Source: Cherax quadricarinatus (taxonomy: Eukaryota > Arthropoda > Malacostraca > Decapoda > Parastacidae). From it: a stretch of DNA of 64,000 bases. How positions within the stretch are numbered: the first letter of the stretch is position 1; each line of letters begins with the position of its first letter. Location: assembly GCF_038502225.1 (NCBI RefSeq), contig NC_091382.1, positions 12,576,068 to 12,640,067 of the forward strand, read 5' to 3'. Of this stretch, positions 1-11,144 are shown one piece after another. The notes below the pieces were generated by a model. The model was not told the DNA's origin. It was given only the letters and a program-made list of their open reading frames with translations, and did not search any database. Made by a program: the position numbers and the translations under genes.

Positions 1-689
1 TTTGGTAGCAGAGCAGGAGATGCACAAATTAACATTAAGATCGACAACACTCTAATTACCAGACATAATGAGGGCAAATTCCTAGGCCTATACCTTGACA
101 ACAACCTGAATTTCAGCACCCATATCCAACACATAACCAAAAAAGTATCCAAAACAGTTGGGATCCTCTCCAAGATACGATACTATGTGCCGCAAAATGC
201 CCTTCTCACACTATACCACTCACTTATTTATCCATACCTCACCTATGCTATTAGTGCTTGGGGATCAACTGCAGCAACACACCTAAAGCCAATAATAACC
301 CAACAAAAAGCTGCAGTAAGAATAATCACTAAATCCCATCCCTGGCAACACCCCCCCCACTCTTCATAGATCTAAACTTACTCCCTGTTCAGTACATCCA
401 CACTTACTACTGTGCAATCTACATCTACAGGACCTTAAACTCCAATATCAACCTTGACCTAAAATGCTTTCTTGATAGTTGTGACAGAACCCACAGGCAT
501 AACACCAGACACAAACATCTCTACGACATTCCCCATGTCCGACTAAACCTTTACAAAAATTCAATGTATGTCAAAGGCCCTAAAATCTGGAACACCCTAC
601 CTGAGAACTCTAGAACTGCAGACACATTCATTACCTTCAAAACTACCATTAGAAAACATCTTATCTCCCTGATAAACCCCATCAACTAA
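1..689 (+). pseudogene. 3' end of a non-LTR retrotransposon reverse transcriptase (thumb and C-terminal region)
   Basis: Frame 1 is open from the window edge to about 366 and reads as the region just after the reverse transcriptase core: a YLTYAISAWGS segment, then QQKAAVRIIT. After a run of C around 350-358 the homologous reading continues in another frame to a stop near 687, with the CDRTHRHNTRHKHLYD and KGPKIWNTLPENS segments common at the end of CR1/Jockey-group ORF2 proteins. One frameshift in the C run therefore separates the two halves. The catalytic core lies outside the window. A related C-terminal region is found on the minus strand at 30508-30955. Clade assignment beyond a CR1/Jockey-type LINE is not possible here. 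Confidence 0.75.
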
Positions 690-1263
690 CTACACGAATA
701 CCACCTGGTGGTTCACACTTACACTCACTCACCCATTTGACCATAAACAGAAATATTAATCTCAATCTTAAAATAATGAATCCTATGATACTCCAATACT
801 GAAACTATGTACTGTGCCAAAACAAAAGCATTCACCATAATACCAGCCATAATACCAACTTACCTCATAATTTGTAATATAGTGGACCCCCGCATAACGA
901 TTACCTCCGAATGCAACCAATTATGTAAGTGTATTTATGTAAGTGCGTTTGTACATGTATGTTTGGGGGTCTGAAATGGACTAATCTACTTCACAATATT
1001 TCTTATGGGAACAAATTCGGTCAGTACTGGCACCTGAACATACTTATGGAGTGAAAAAATATCGTTAACCGGGGGTCCACTGTATTTTAAAATAAAGAAT
1101 TAAACTAAGTCTGCCCGAAATGCCTAGCCATGCTAGGCGTTCTAGTGGTACACTCTGTAATCATTATTTAACTACATGTAAACCACACAACAACCAAATT
1201 CTGTAAATTCAACATTGTAATCTTTATAGAGAATAAACTGTGAATTTGAATTTGAATTTGAAT
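690..1263 (+). mobile_element. 3' UTR and tail of the LINE that starts at the window edge
   Basis: The untranslated region runs from the stop codon to a short tandem tail of TTTGAA units near 1240-1260, preceded by the words 'tttatagagaataaactg'. The same tail block occurs in reverse orientation at 23116-23545, which supports a family-specific 3' end. A 203-bp MITE (880-1082) interrupts it. Confidence 0.65.
880..1082. mobile_element. MITE-1, about 200 bp, TA target duplication
   Basis: The element begins AGTGGACCCCCG and ends with the inverse, CGGGGGTCCACTG, flanked by TA. Two more copies lie at 3643-3845 (opposite orientation) and 22261-22449. All share an inner block with 'gtatgtttgggggtctgaa'. 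The TIR resembles those of the Tigger elements in this window, so Tigger-type (pogo) transposase is the likely mobiliser. No coding capacity. Confidence 0.8.
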
Positions 1264-1525
1264 ATGTAAAACTATAGTTATTCTTTAAAAAATGTATTTT
1301 TTGTGAATATTTTTGTGGGTATGGAACAGATTAATTGTATATACGGTAGGGCCCCACCTATTCGGCAAGTTAGGTTCCAGGCTACTGCCGGAAAGCAGAC
1401 TTTGCCGGAAAGCAGAACTCCATTTTTTCTATTTATAAATGCACATAAATGCCAGATAACAAGTTTACACTAACATATATTAAGTTAGCAATAGAACTAG
1501 ACATTAAAAAGTAAAATGCACAGAC

Positions 1526-1990
1526 AGTACACTCATTATTTACCTAAAATATTTGTAGTCTTAATGTAGGGCAAAAGGTGAGCAGTATTTACTCTAAGAA
1601 ATCAGGTGTGGTAGCCCTCCTGGCCACCCCACCCACACATACTATACTACGATGCTTAAAGCTCCCTAAAGCAATAAAATGCATATAGAGTAGACGAATT
1701 ACTTACCTTAAAATATTTGTAGTCTTAATGGTCTTAATGTAGGGTGAGGGGTGAAAAGTATTTTGTAGAAAGTCATGTGGGAGGTATGGCATTCTGCCTG
1801 GCCACTCCCACCTACTACGACATTAAGCTCCCTAGAGCGATAACATGCATATATAGTACACTCATTAATTACCTTAAAATATTTGTAGTCTTAATGTAGG
1901 GTGAGAGGTGAGTTTTATTTGTATGAAGTCAGGTTGGGAATTATGGGTAGCCAGGAAGGGCAGCCCTCACCACCCCACCCACACATAATG
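1526..1990 (+). repeat. Three tandem units of about 165 bp
   Basis: Three imperfect direct repeats begin near 1526, 1695 and 1857. Each contains 'aaatatttgtagtcttaatg', a G-rich GGTGAG stretch, a 'ccaccccacccac' stretch and 'taaagctccctaaagc' or a variant. A single related unit occurs at about 31630-31690 in the second copy of the TIR element. Confidence 0.7.
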
Positions 1991-2025
1991 TAAACAAACC
2001 AGATGAACGCATCTGGTTTTCATCA

Positions 2026-2370
2026 CAAGTCCTACAAGTTGCCTGGCTACCACAAGTCCTATAAGTTGCCTGGCTACCACAAGTCCTACAAGTTGCCTAG
2101 CTACCACAAGTCCTACAAGCTGCCTGGCTACCACAAGTCCTACAAGTTGCCTAGCTACCACAAGCTGCTTGGCTACCACAAGTCCTATAAGTCGCTTGGC
2201 TGCCACAAGTTGCCTGGCTACCACAAGTCCTACAAGTTGCCTGGCTATCACAAGTCCTACAAGTTACCTGGCTACCACAAGTCCTACAAGTTGCCTGGCG
2301 ACCACAAGTCCTACAAGTTGCCTGGCTACCACAAGCCCTACATGTCACCTGGCTACCACATCTCATTTTT
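2026..2370 (+). repeat. 27-bp minisatellite, about 12-13 units
   Basis: The unit reads roughly 'taccacaagtcctacaag' followed by 'ttgcctggc'. Because it is 27 bp (divisible by 3) without stops in most frames, it creates long accidental open frames on both strands, for example a nine-residue repeat with the core HKSYKLPGY. Related single units ('acaagttgtctggctccca') stand at 32027-32050 and 32240-32260, so the array is an expansion inside a transposon and not a gene. Confidence 0.85.
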
Positions 2371-3010
2371 ATGTTAATTTATTCTACTGTGGGGTGTATT
2401 AAGATGGATTAAGCAAAATGTCTATATTAACATTTTATACGATATTTAATGCTCCTTAGAGTGATTATTATTGTTATTATTAATTATTATTATTATCATC
2501 ATTAATATGGCATCTTCAAGACTAATAAGACACTTAGTGACTTTAATGTATACCTGCATGCCAACACAGTGTGTAAGTTTACTTAGGTACAGGTATGCAT
2601 ACATATAATTATCAGCTATAATAATAATGTAGGTATGTAGTCCGCCTGGGCTACATACCTACACGATATTTAATGTGGCCCAGAGCCATATTATTACCAT
2701 TGACATACCATGTTCACTGAGTTTAATCATTTCTAACAACTACCTTGAGATGCCATCATAAACAAAGGGAGAAATAAAGAATAATTCATGCCGAGAATTG
2801 TAAACAAAACCGTTATGTATTAAGGGGAGTGACGTAATATTTTCCCTCCGCCTGGCTAACACACCTCCATAGTATATAAACAAAATGTTTATATGTTACA
2901 TAACTTATTTCTTATATAATTTTGAAGAATATATAATAGATGGATTAATGAAAATTTCTATACTAACGTAAAATAAGATGTTTAATGTGCCCAAGAGTGG
3001 TTATTATTAG
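2371..3010 (+). repeat. Internal blocks of the TIR element, partly duplicated
   Basis: Two copies of a block ending 'gagtg(a/g)ttattatta' lie at about 2385-2470 and 2900-3010. Each contains the sequence around 'atggattaa...aaat(g/t)tctata' that is the Tigger insertion site in other copies (7012 and 32375). Both copies here are empty. No gene is seen. Confidence 0.55.
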
Positions 3011-3139
3011 TACAGTGGAACCTCTAATGGCGAGTTTAATCCATTCCATGACCTTGCTCGCAACTGGATTTGCTCGTTTGCAGAGTAAATTTTCCTCATT
3101 TAAATTAATTGAAATGCAATTAATCCGTTCCAGTGGAAT

Positions 3140-3485
3140 TCTGTACTTCAATAATTTCGCTACTATCAACTCTACGGCTTATTTATCTATCTCATTTCAT
3201 CTAATATGACATAATAAACAATATAAATAACATAGAAACCTGATATATACTCTAAAATGAATGAAATATATCATTCATGTAGTGGTATGGGCGGTGTCGG
3301 CGGTGGACGAGAGTTTGTCTGGACACCGGGCAAAACACTTCAAGAATACTTTTGCTAATGTCATCTATACGGCTTATTTATCTATCACAGTTCATCTAGT
3401 TTGACATAACAAACAATATGAATAACATAGAAACATGACATATACTCTAGAATGAATAAAATGTCATTCATGTAACAGGTGGAGG
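3140..3485 (+). repeat. Two diverged direct repeats of about 135 bp
   Basis: Units at about 3145-3285 and 3350-3482 share 'cggcttatttatctatc', 'aacaatat.aataacatagaaac' and 'atatactct.aaatgaat'. A GC-richer spacer separates them. Confidence 0.65.
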
Positions 3486-3642
3486 CAGCCACAACCGCTC
3501 CCTCTTTGTTGTGGTAAACACCGCCATCTAGTGACGGCCTTTTGAAGCCGTCTATTATTATAATTATAATATGCAGTACATTATTATTATATTTGTATTA
3601 TTATCATACATATTCAATTATTATTAATATTATTGGATTATA

Positions 3643-3845
3643 CAGTGGACCCCCTGTTTACGATATTATTTCATTCCAGAAGTATGTTCAGGTGCCAGTA
3701 CTGACTGAATGTGCTCCCATAAGGAATATTGTGAATTAGATTAGTCCATTTCAGACCCCCAAACATACACATACAAACGCACTTACATAAATACACTTAC
3801 ATAATTGGTCGCATTGGGAGCTGATCGTAAACTGGGGGTCCACTG
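3643..3845. mobile_element. MITE-1 copy
   Basis: CAGTGGACCCCC at the left and GGGGGTCCACTG at the right, flanked by TA. It is the inverse orientation of the copy at 880-1082. Confidence 0.8.
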
Positions 3846-3945
3846 TACTATTATTATTATTATTATACGTATTGGTATTATTCATATTCATATTATTATT
3901 ATTATTATTATTATTATTGTTATTATTATTATTATTATTATATAA
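3846..3945 (+). repeat. TTA/ATT microsatellite
   Basis: Near-continuous TTA units with a few TTG interruptions. It translates to poly-Leu or poly-Asn open frames that are not genes. Confidence 0.9.
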
Positions 3946-4013
3946 ATTATTTGTAATTTTCATTCACACACAAAATAAAAGATTTACTGTTATTCCTTAT
4001 TGCAATAATTATA

Positions 4014-6337
4014 TTTATTATTATTTTTATTATCACACTGGCCGATTCCCACCAAGGCAGGGTGGCCCGAAAAAGAAAAACTTTCACCATCATTCACTCC
4101 ATCACTGTCTTGCCAGAAGGGTGCTTTACACTACAGTTTTTAAACTGCAACATTAACACCCCTCCTTCAGAGTGCAGGCACTGTACTTCCCATCTCCAGG
4201 ACTCAAGTCCGGCCTGCCGGTTTCCCTGAATCCCTTCATAAATGTTACTTTGCTCACACTCCAACAGCACGTCAAGTATTAAAAACCATTTGTCTCCATT
4301 CACTCCTATCAAACACGCTCACACATGCCTGCTGGAAGTCCAAGCCCCTCGCACACAAAACCTCCTTTACCCCCTCCCTCCAACCCTTCCTAGGCCGACC
4401 CCTACCCCGCCTTCCTTCCACTACAGACTGATACACTCTTGAAGTCATTCTGTTTCGCTCCATTCTCTCTACATGTCCGAACCACCTCAACAACCCTTCC
4501 TCAGCCCTCTGGACAACAGTTTTGGTAATCCCACACCTCCTCCTAACTTCCAAACTACGAATTCTCTGCATTATATTCACACCACACATTGCCCTCAGAC
4601 ACGACATCTCCACTGCCTCCAGCCTTCTCCTCGCTGCAACATTCATCACCCACGCTTCACACCCATATAAGAGCGTTGGTAAAACTATACTCTCATACAT
4701 TCCCCTCTTTGCCTCCAAGGACAAAGTTCTTTGTCTCCACAGACTCCTAAGTGCACCACTCACTCTTTTTCCCTCATCAATTCTATGATTCACCTCATCT
4801 TTCATAGACCCATCCGCTGACACGTCCACTCCCAAATATCTGAATACGTTCACCTCCTCCATACTCTCTCCCTCCAATCTGATATTCAATCTTTCATCAC
4901 CTAATCTTTTTGTTATCCTCATAACCTTACTCTTTCCTGTATTCACCTTTAATTTTCTTCTTTTGCACACCCTACCAAATTCATCCACCAATCTCTGCAA
5001 CTTCTCTTCAGAATCTCCCAAGAGCACAGTGTCATCAGCAAAGAGCAGCTGTGACAACTCCCACTTTGTGTGTGATTCTTTATCTTTTAACTCCACGCCT
5101 CTTGCCAAGACCCTCGCATTTACTTCTCTTACAACCCCATCTATAAATATATTAAACAACCACGGTGACATCACACATCCTTGTCTAAGGCCTACTTTTA
5201 CTGGGAAAAAATTTCCCTCTTTCCTACATACTCTAACTTGAGCCTCACTATCCTCGTAAAAACTCTTCACTGCTTTCAGTAACCTACCTCCTACACCATA
5301 CACTTGCAACATCTGCCACATTGCCCCCCTATCCACCCTGTCATACGCCTTTTCCAAATCCATAAATGCCACAAAGACCTCTTTAGCCTTATCTAAATAC
5401 TGTTCACTTATATGTTTCACTGTAAACACCTGGTCCACACACCCCCTACCTTTCCTAAAGCCTCCTTGTTCATCTGCTATCCTATTCTCCGTCTTACTCT
5501 TAATTCTTTCAATTATAACTCTACCATACACTTTACCAGGTACACTCAACAGACTTATCCCCCTATAATTTTTGCACTCTCTTTTATCCCCTTTGCCTTT
5601 ATACAAAGGAACTATGCATGCTCTCTGCCAATCCCTAGGTACCTTACCCTCTTCCATACATTTATTAAATAATTGCACCAACCACTCCAAAACTATATCC
5701 CCACCTGCTTTTAACATTTCTATCTTTATCCCATCAATTCCGGCTGCCTTGCCCCCTTTCATTTTACCTACTGCCTCACGAACTTCCCCCACACTCACAA
5801 CTGGCTCTTCCTCACTCCTACAAGATGTTATTCCTCCTTGCCCTATACACGAAATCACAGCTTCCCTATCTTCATCAACATTTAACAATTCCTCAAAATA
5901 TTCCCTCCATCTTCCCAATACCTCTAACTCTCCATTTAATAACTCTCCTCTCCTATTTTTAACTGACAAATCCATTTGTTCTCTAGGCTTTCTTAACTTG
6001 TTAATCTCACTCCAAAACTTTTTCTTATTTTCAACAAAATTTGTTGATAACATCTCACCCACTCTCTCATTTGCTCTCTTTTTACATTGCTTCACCACTC
6101 TCTTAACTTCTCTCTTTTTCTCCATATACTCTTCCCTCCTTGCATCACTTCTACTTTGTAAAAACTTCTCATATGCTAACTTTTTCTCCCTTACTACTCT
6201 CTTTACATCATCATTCCACCAATCGCTCCTCTTCCCTCCTGCACCCACTTTCCTGTAACCACAAACTTCTGCTGAACACTCTAACACTACATTTTTAAAC
6301 CTACCCCATACCTCTTCGACCCCATTGCCTATGCTCT
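4014..6337 (-). mobile_element. RTE-type LINE, copy 1 (5' truncated)
   Basis: The insertion is flanked by an 11-bp duplication, CAATAATTATA, at 4003-4013 and 6338-6348. The 3' end has the tail 'ggccagtgtgataataa' read on the minus strand. The element lacks the endonuclease part of ORF2, as expected for a 5'-truncated copy. It is nearly identical to copy 2 at 15781-17935, so both inserted recently. Confidence 0.9.
4272..6287 (-). CDS. RTE-type reverse transcriptase, 671 aa, uninterrupted
   Basis: The protein copies element RNA into DNA at the target nick. Visible motifs are GKAAGIDGI (about 179-187), the template/primer-grip region with YRGISLLSVPGK (241-252), the first catalytic aspartate in FMDLEKAYD (D310), GLRQGCVMSP (366-375) and FADD (416-419) with the other two aspartates. 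The C-terminal part has a LLYGCEAW segment and a GRGRPRKGW basic stretch typical of RTE-like proteins. The N-terminal endonuclease domain is missing because the copy is 5' truncated, so the first Met is only the first in frame and not a native start. The frame is otherwise free of stops and frameshifts. RTE superfamily membership is recognised from motif style, not from a search. Confidence 0.9.
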   Translation of the reverse strand: MLECSAEVCGYRKVGAGGKRSDWWNDDVKRVVREKKLAYEKFLQSRSDARREEYMEKKREVKRVVKQCKKRANERVGEMLSTNFVENKKKFWSEINKLRKPREQMDLSVKNRRGELLNGELEVLGRWREYFEELLNVDEDREAVISCIGQGGITSCRSEEEPVVSVGEVREAVGKMKGGKAAGIDGIKIEMLKAGGDIVLEWLVQLFNKCMEEGKVPRDWQRACIVPLYKGKGDKRECKNYRGISLLSVPGKVYGRVIIERIKSKTENRIADEQGGFRKGRGCVDQVFTVKHISEQYLDKAKEVFVAFMDLEKAYDRVDRGAMWQMLQVYGVGGRLLKAVKSFYEDSEAQVRVCRKEGNFFPVKVGLRQGCVMSPWLFNIFIDGVVREVNARVLARGVELKDKESHTKWELSQLLFADDTVLLGDSEEKLQRLVDEFGRVCKRRKLKVNTGKSKVMRITKRLGDERLNIRLEGESMEEVNVFRYLGVDVSADGSMKDEVNHRIDEGKRVSGALRSLWRQRTLSLEAKRGMYESIVLPTLLYGCEAWVMNVAARRRLEAVEMSCLRAMCGVNIMQRIRSLEVRRRCGITKTVVQRAEEGLLRWFGHVERMERNRMTSRVYQSVVEGRRGRGRPRKGWREGVKEVLCARGLDFQQACVSVFDRSEWRQMVFNT

Positions 6338-6348
6338 CAATAATTATA

Positions 6349-6700
6349 CATGTATAAATATCTCAACCCATTCATGACTGCATATTGGAATGGACAGTTT
6401 ACTCTGAAACAGCCAAGCAATGGACCATTTATCCTACGTTGAGCTCAATTTCAAGGCACTTTTCGTCATGAAAGCAATCAAAATCATATCTATTTCTGTA
6501 ATATATCTTCCATTCTATGAGACCAAAAATACGAGAATACAACCATAAAAACCATTTGAAATTACCACTAAGGGGTGGCTAATTGCTGAGAAGTGAACTC
6601 CATTATTTATTCTGAGATTTCTTTCATTTTTGGTGTACATTAAGAAGCATCTTTCCATCATACATTGCCCAAGTTTCAATAAGATAGTCCAACAAACAAA
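6349..6700. repeat. Fragment of a repeat also present at 26040-26176, 28369-28580 and 29040-29460
   Basis: Shared words include 'aacccattcatgactgcatatt', 'gaaagcaatcaaaatcat' and 'aagcatctttccatcatac'. Its middle resembles the inner part of the piggyBac-type MITEs at 10227 and 19698. It continues the left part seen just before RTE copy 1 (3960-4002). No gene. Confidence 0.6.
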
Positions 6701-7175
6701 TGAGATACAATTCCCGAGATCAAGAGCAAGAGCCCCTCACCGGTGTCAAGGAACCTGCCTTGAGGTCTGCTCGCTCGTGGAAATTTTGCTCACATATGGA
6801 AGCAAAAAATCAACCCATCGACTGCTCGTATTTGGAAAAACTCGCACGTGGACACGCTCGCAAGTAGAGGTTCCACTGTATTACGTAATGTTTTTCCTCC
6901 ACCTGGCAACCACACCTCCATAGCATAAAAAAAAGCGTGTTTATATCCTATGTAATGTGTTTCTTATATAATTTTGAAGAAAATATCATAGATAGATTAA
7001 TGAAAATGTCTATACAGTGGTCCCCGGTTTACAATATTAATCCATTCCTGAGAGCTCATCGTAAACCAAAATTATCGAAAAGCGAATCAATTTTCCCCAT
7101 AAGAAATAATGGAAATCAAATTAATCTGTGCAAGACACCCAAAAGTATGAAAAAAAAAATTTTACCACATGATGG

Positions 7176-7266
7176 AGTGATGGAGTGAATGATGGTGAAA
7201 GTTTTTCTTTTTCGGGCCACCCTGCCTTGGTGGGAATCGGCCAGTGTGATAATAATAAAAAAAAAA
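7176..7266 (+). mobile_element. Solo 3' tail of the RTE family, about 90 bp
   Basis: Matches the last 90 bp of RTE copies 1-3 ('gaatgatggtgaaag' through 'ggccagtgtgataataataa') and is inserted into Tigger-A. The Tigger sequence resumes with 'tgaaatatt' as in Tigger-C around 21706. It is a severely 5'-truncated insertion. Confidence 0.8.
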
Positions 7267-7412
7267 ATAATGAAATATTAAGTTTAATGCACACAAACTG
7301 AAGAAGACATGCACAGTTTGTAGTACTCTACTAACAATAGAATACATGACACTTACCTTTAATGAAGATCTGGTGATGATTGATAGGATGGGAGGAGGGG
7401 AGTGTGTCGAAC

Positions 7413-7853
7413 TTATTGTTTAGAAGGGGAATCCCCTTCCATTAGGACTTGAGGTAACAAGTCCTTTTCTGGGGTTACTTCCCTTCTTCTTTTAATGCCA
7501 CAAGGACCAGCTTGAGAGTCACTGGACCTCTGTTGCACAACAAATCTGTCCATAGAGCTCTGTAACTCCTGTTCCTCTACGATTTGTCTAAAATGGCCCA
7601 CAACATTGCCATTGTAATAGTCACCAGCATGGCTTGCAATAGCTGTGTTAGGGTGATTTTCATCCATAAAGGTTTGCAGTTCAACCCACTTTGCACACAT
7701 TTCCTTAATTTTTGAAGTAGGCACAATGGATTCCACAACTGGCATAGGCTTCTCAGGGTTAGCCCCAAACTCTTCAAAATCTTTCTTAATTTCCATACTA
7801 ATTCTCACCCTTTTTACCACAGGGTTGGCACTAGAAGCTTTCTTGGGGCCCAT
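7413..7853 (-). pseudogene. Tigger transposase with two internal deletions
   Basis: The frame keeps the N-terminus MGPKKASSANP and then jumps to the C-terminal part. The helix-turn-helix and the whole DDE domain are missing. Compared with Tigger-C the joins are after MEIKK (to DFE) and after VESIV (to PTSKIK). The copy at 32606-33103 has the same two joins. A degenerate PCNA-box-like end, QSSMDRFVV, is kept. It cannot catalyse transposition. Confidence 0.85.
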
Positions 7854-9605
7854 TACCTGGAGTTTACCTGGAGAGAGTTCCGGGGGTCAACGCCCCCGCG
7901 GCCCGGTCTGTGACCAGGCCTCCTGGTGGATCAGAGCCTGATCAACCAGGCTGTTGCTGCTGGCTGCACGCAAACCAACGTACGAGCCACAGCCCGGCTG
8001 ATCAGGAACTGACTTTAGGTGCTTGTCCAGTGCCAGCTTGAAGACTGCCAGGGGTCTGTTGGTAATCCCCCTTATGTGTGCTGGGAGGCAGTTGAACAGT
8101 CTCGGGCCCCTGACACTTATTGTATGGTCTCTTAACGTGCTAGTGACACCCCTGCTTTTCATTGGGGGGATGGTGCATCGTCTGCCAAGTCTTTTGCTTT
8201 CGTAGTGAGTGATTTTCGTGTGCAAGTTCGGTACTAGTCCCTCTAGGATTTTCCAGGTGTATATAATCATGTATCTCTCCCTCCTGCGTTCCAGGGAATA
8301 CAGGTTTAGGAACCTCAAGCGCTCCCAATAATTGAGGTGTTTTATCTCCATTATGCGCGCCGTGAAAGTTCTCTGTACATTTTCTAGGTCGGCAATTTCA
8401 CCTGCCTTGAAAGGTGCTGTTAGTGTGCAGCAATATTCCAGCCTAGATAGAACAAGTGACCTGAAGAGTGTCATCATGGGCTTGGCCTCCCTAGTTTTGA
8501 AGGTTCTCATTATCCATCCTGTCATTTTTCTAGCAGATGTGAGTGATACAATGTTATGGTCCTTGAAGGTGAGATCCTCCGACATGATCACTCCGAGGTC
8601 TTTGACGTTGGTGTTTTGCTCTATTTTGTGGCCAGAATTTGTTTTGTACTCTGATGAAGATTTAATTTCCTCATGTTTACCATATCTGAGTAATTGAAAT
8701 TTCTCATCGTTGAACTTCATATTGTTTTCTGCAGCCCACTGAAAGATTTGGTTGATGTCCGCCTGGATCTTTGCAGTGTCTGCAATGGAAGACACTGTCA
8801 TGCAGATTCGGGTGTCATCTGCAAAGGAAGACATGGTGCTGTGGCTGACATCCTTGTCTATGTCGGATATGAGGATGAGGAACAAGATGGGAGCGAGTAC
8901 TGTGCCTTGTGGAACAGAGCTTTTCACCGTAGCTGCCTCGGACTTTACTCTGTTGACAACTACTCTCTGTGTTCTGTTAGTGAGGAAATTATAGATCCAT
9001 CGACCGACTTTTCCTGTTATTCCTTTAGCACGCATTTTGTGCGCTATTACGCCATGGTCACACTTGTCGAAGGCTTTTGCAAAGTCTGTATATATTACAT
9101 CTGCATTCTTTTTGTCTTCTAGTGCATTTAGGACCTTGTCGTAGTGATCCAATAGTTGAGAGACAGGAGCGACCTGTTCTAAACCCATGTTGCCCTGGGT
9201 TGTGTAACTGATGGGTTTCTAGATGGGTGGTGATCTTGCTTCTTAGGACCCTTTCAAAGATTTTTATGATATGGGATGTTAGTGCTATTGGTCTGTAGTT
9301 CTTTGCTGTTGCTTTACTGCCCCCTTTGTGGAGTGGGGCTATGTCTGTTGTTTTTAGTAACTGTGGGACGACCCCCGTGTCCATGCTCCCTCTCCATAGG
9401 ATGGAAAAGGCTCGTGATAGGGGCTTCTTGCAGTTCTTGATGAACACAGAGTTCCATGAGTCTGGCCCTGGGGCAGAGTGCATGGGCATGTCATTTATTG
9501 CCTGTTCGAAGTCATTTGGCGTCAGGATAACATCGGATAGGCTTGTGTTAATCAAATTTTGTGGCTCTCTCATAAAAAATTAATTTTGATCTTCGACTCT
9601 CAGTC
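7854..9605 (-). mobile_element. CR1/Jockey-type LINE, copy A (5' truncated)
   Basis: The 3' end carries a short direct repeat, 'ctccaggtaaa' twice on the minus strand. The body is nearly identical to copy B (55954-57147). ORF2 is split by a frameshift near 9155-9165. Confidence 0.85.
7887..9573 (-). pseudogene. CR1/Jockey-type reverse transcriptase, frameshifted
   Basis: The upstream part (9573 down to about 9160) includes the fingers region: HSAPGPDSW, GVVPQLLK, IAPLHKGGSK, NYRPIALTS, GFRTGRSCLS. The rest lies in another frame (about 9160 down to 7887) with YTDFAKAFDKCDHG (first aspartate), PQGTVLAPILF, FADDT (catalytic pair) and a long C-terminal region ending with a stop near 7887. The break falls at 'caatagttgagagaca'. 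The same protein in copy B is open over the shared part, so the frameshift is specific to this copy. Confidence 0.85.
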
Positions 9606-9830
9606 GAAACAAGCACCAAAAACACTGTGATAATATGGAATGTACCGAATGTATCCTTAGATGCGAGCACACTGGCTGGCTAGTAAACACTGGGCCACAC
9701 GTGGACACGTCTTGGACAAATCGCGTATGGCGGTTTTTTTAACGGGAACCGAAGTAAAAGTTTTGCGTTAAAATGTATTGAATACCGGATTTATCAGATA
9801 CCATTGCCATCGCAAATCGGGGGTCCACTG

Positions 9831-10222
9831 TATTGATGTAAAATTAGACATTTAATGTGCCCAAGAGTGATTATTATTACATAATAGAGAGATGTGCTCT
9901 TGGAGAATGTAAATAAACTGGATGGCCCGCGCTGTATTTGAAAGACCTCTTGCTGTATAGAAAGCTTTGGTCATAATTTGAGATCGCCGTATTAGTGGAA
10001 TGCTGTAAGGTGAAACGCCGAAAAGCAGGGCCCTACTGTACATTATGTCTTATGGGAAATATTGCTTCGCCTTTCAGCCATTTCGAGTTGAGACCTAGCT
10101 CCTGGAACGGATTATGGCTGAAACTCGGGGTTCTACTGTTCATCGATTTGTTTGCCACGTTTTGGTTATTACACTATTGAAAAACTGTGGTATAATTTTA
10201 GAGAACACTTCGTAAAATTAGC
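9831..10222. repeat. Right end of the TIR element and a MITE end; no gene
   Basis: 9831-10038 completes the TIR element whose Tigger site was split at 7012. 10039-10140 ends in 'cggggttctactgtt', which resembles another Tigger-type right end. 10140-10222 is AT-rich with nothing recognisable. Confidence 0.5.
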
Positions 10223-11144
10223 TTAACCCCTTGACTGTTGTAATGACACCAAAAAAACAAAATTTGATAAAAAACTGATGGAATTACGCTCTCGCAAAGT
10301 TAGTGACCTTGGCAATATTTACAAATTGGCGATTTCGCAAACGTTGAGCCCTATTTTTGGCTAATTCCATTGTTCCAGTCGACCAAACTTATAGCTGTTT
10401 CTTTAGAACTCCATTTTATTCTATCAATTGAGTACAAGAAACTGCCCATTTACCGATTTCAACTACCCAATAACGTGAACAGAAATTTGCAATTTGGCCA
10501 ATTCCACGAAAATTAAAAAATATGACATTTTCAAAATAAGGTCTAGAATGAACAATGCAGACATTCCTGGCTCTAAAATAACATTTTCTTTGTTCATCAG
10601 TCATGTCTCCAGGCCCCTCTGATATTACTCTTGCTTTCTATTTTGAATTTTTATTCAAACAAAAAGTAGATGATTTACTGTTACGCAGACTACTGCAATA
10701 CTGTAATAATTGTATAAATAACATCAACCCATTCATGACTGCATATTAGAATGGCTAGTTGGACATTTATTGGACAATGACATCATTTGTTTACTTTTGA
10801 ACATTGGCAAAAATCAAACATTTTGCTTACTTTGAGCTCCATTTCCAGGTTCTTTTTATAATAAAATCAATCAAAATCACCTCTATTTCTATAATATGTT
10901 TTCCATTCTATCAAATGAGACCAAGAAAACAAGAATACAACAATAAATACTATACGAAAATAGACCACAAATTCGTCATTTTAATTAAAAAAAAATGGTT
11001 GGACTTTTTTTTTTCTCTTTATGCACTACCTACTCCAGGTTTTTTTTTATATGGTGCACACTGACCACACAGACCCATTCTTTCACATGTGGGCCTACCA
11101 GCTCTCTCCTGCTCGATTTGAAGCAGCTAGAATTTATGAGTATA

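Larger units (their letters stand above)
3013..6878. mobile_element. Tigger-D: TIR element of the CAGTGGAACCTC type, filled with later insertions
   Basis: The left end CAGTGGAACCTC (after TA at 3011) and right end GAGGTTCCACTG (before TA at 6879) are perfect inverse matches. A second right end of the same type, with the same inner sequence 'gcaagtagaggttccactg', stands at 41216-41334. Inside are a 135-bp tandem repeat, MITE-1, a TTA tract, RTE copy 1 and a block shared with the repeat at 26040-29460. No transposase is recognised, so it is non-autonomous or gutted. Confidence 0.65.
7015..9830 (-). mobile_element. Tigger-A: non-autonomous Tigger element with nested insertions
   Basis: TA-flanked ends CAGTGGTCCCCGG and CGGGGGTCCACTG. 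The transposase gene on the minus strand carries two internal deletions (see 7413-7853). An RTE tail (7176-7266) and CR1-A (7854-9605) inserted later. CR1-A sits exactly after the start codon of the transposase relic and replaced about 19 bp of leader. Confidence 0.85.
1344..10038. mobile_element. Presumed non-autonomous TIR element, heavily interrupted (copy 1)
   Basis: The left end CGGTAGGGCCCC follows TA at 1342-1343. The matching right end, GGGCCCTACTG, is followed by TA at 10039. Between them lie repeated blocks shared with the shorter copy at 31318-34203: an 'aatatttgtagtcttaatgt' block, a 27-bp minisatellite and a block ending 'gagtgattattatt'. Tigger-D, Tigger-A and their passengers account for most of the length. 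That the two ends belong to one element is inferred from collinearity with the second copy. No transposase of its own is seen. Confidence 0.5.

Noticed and set aside
2003..2377. 124-residue open frame with HKSYKLPGY repeats as a structural protein
   Set aside because: It is a 27-bp minisatellite inside a transposon, open on both strands, with no signal peptide or splice context.
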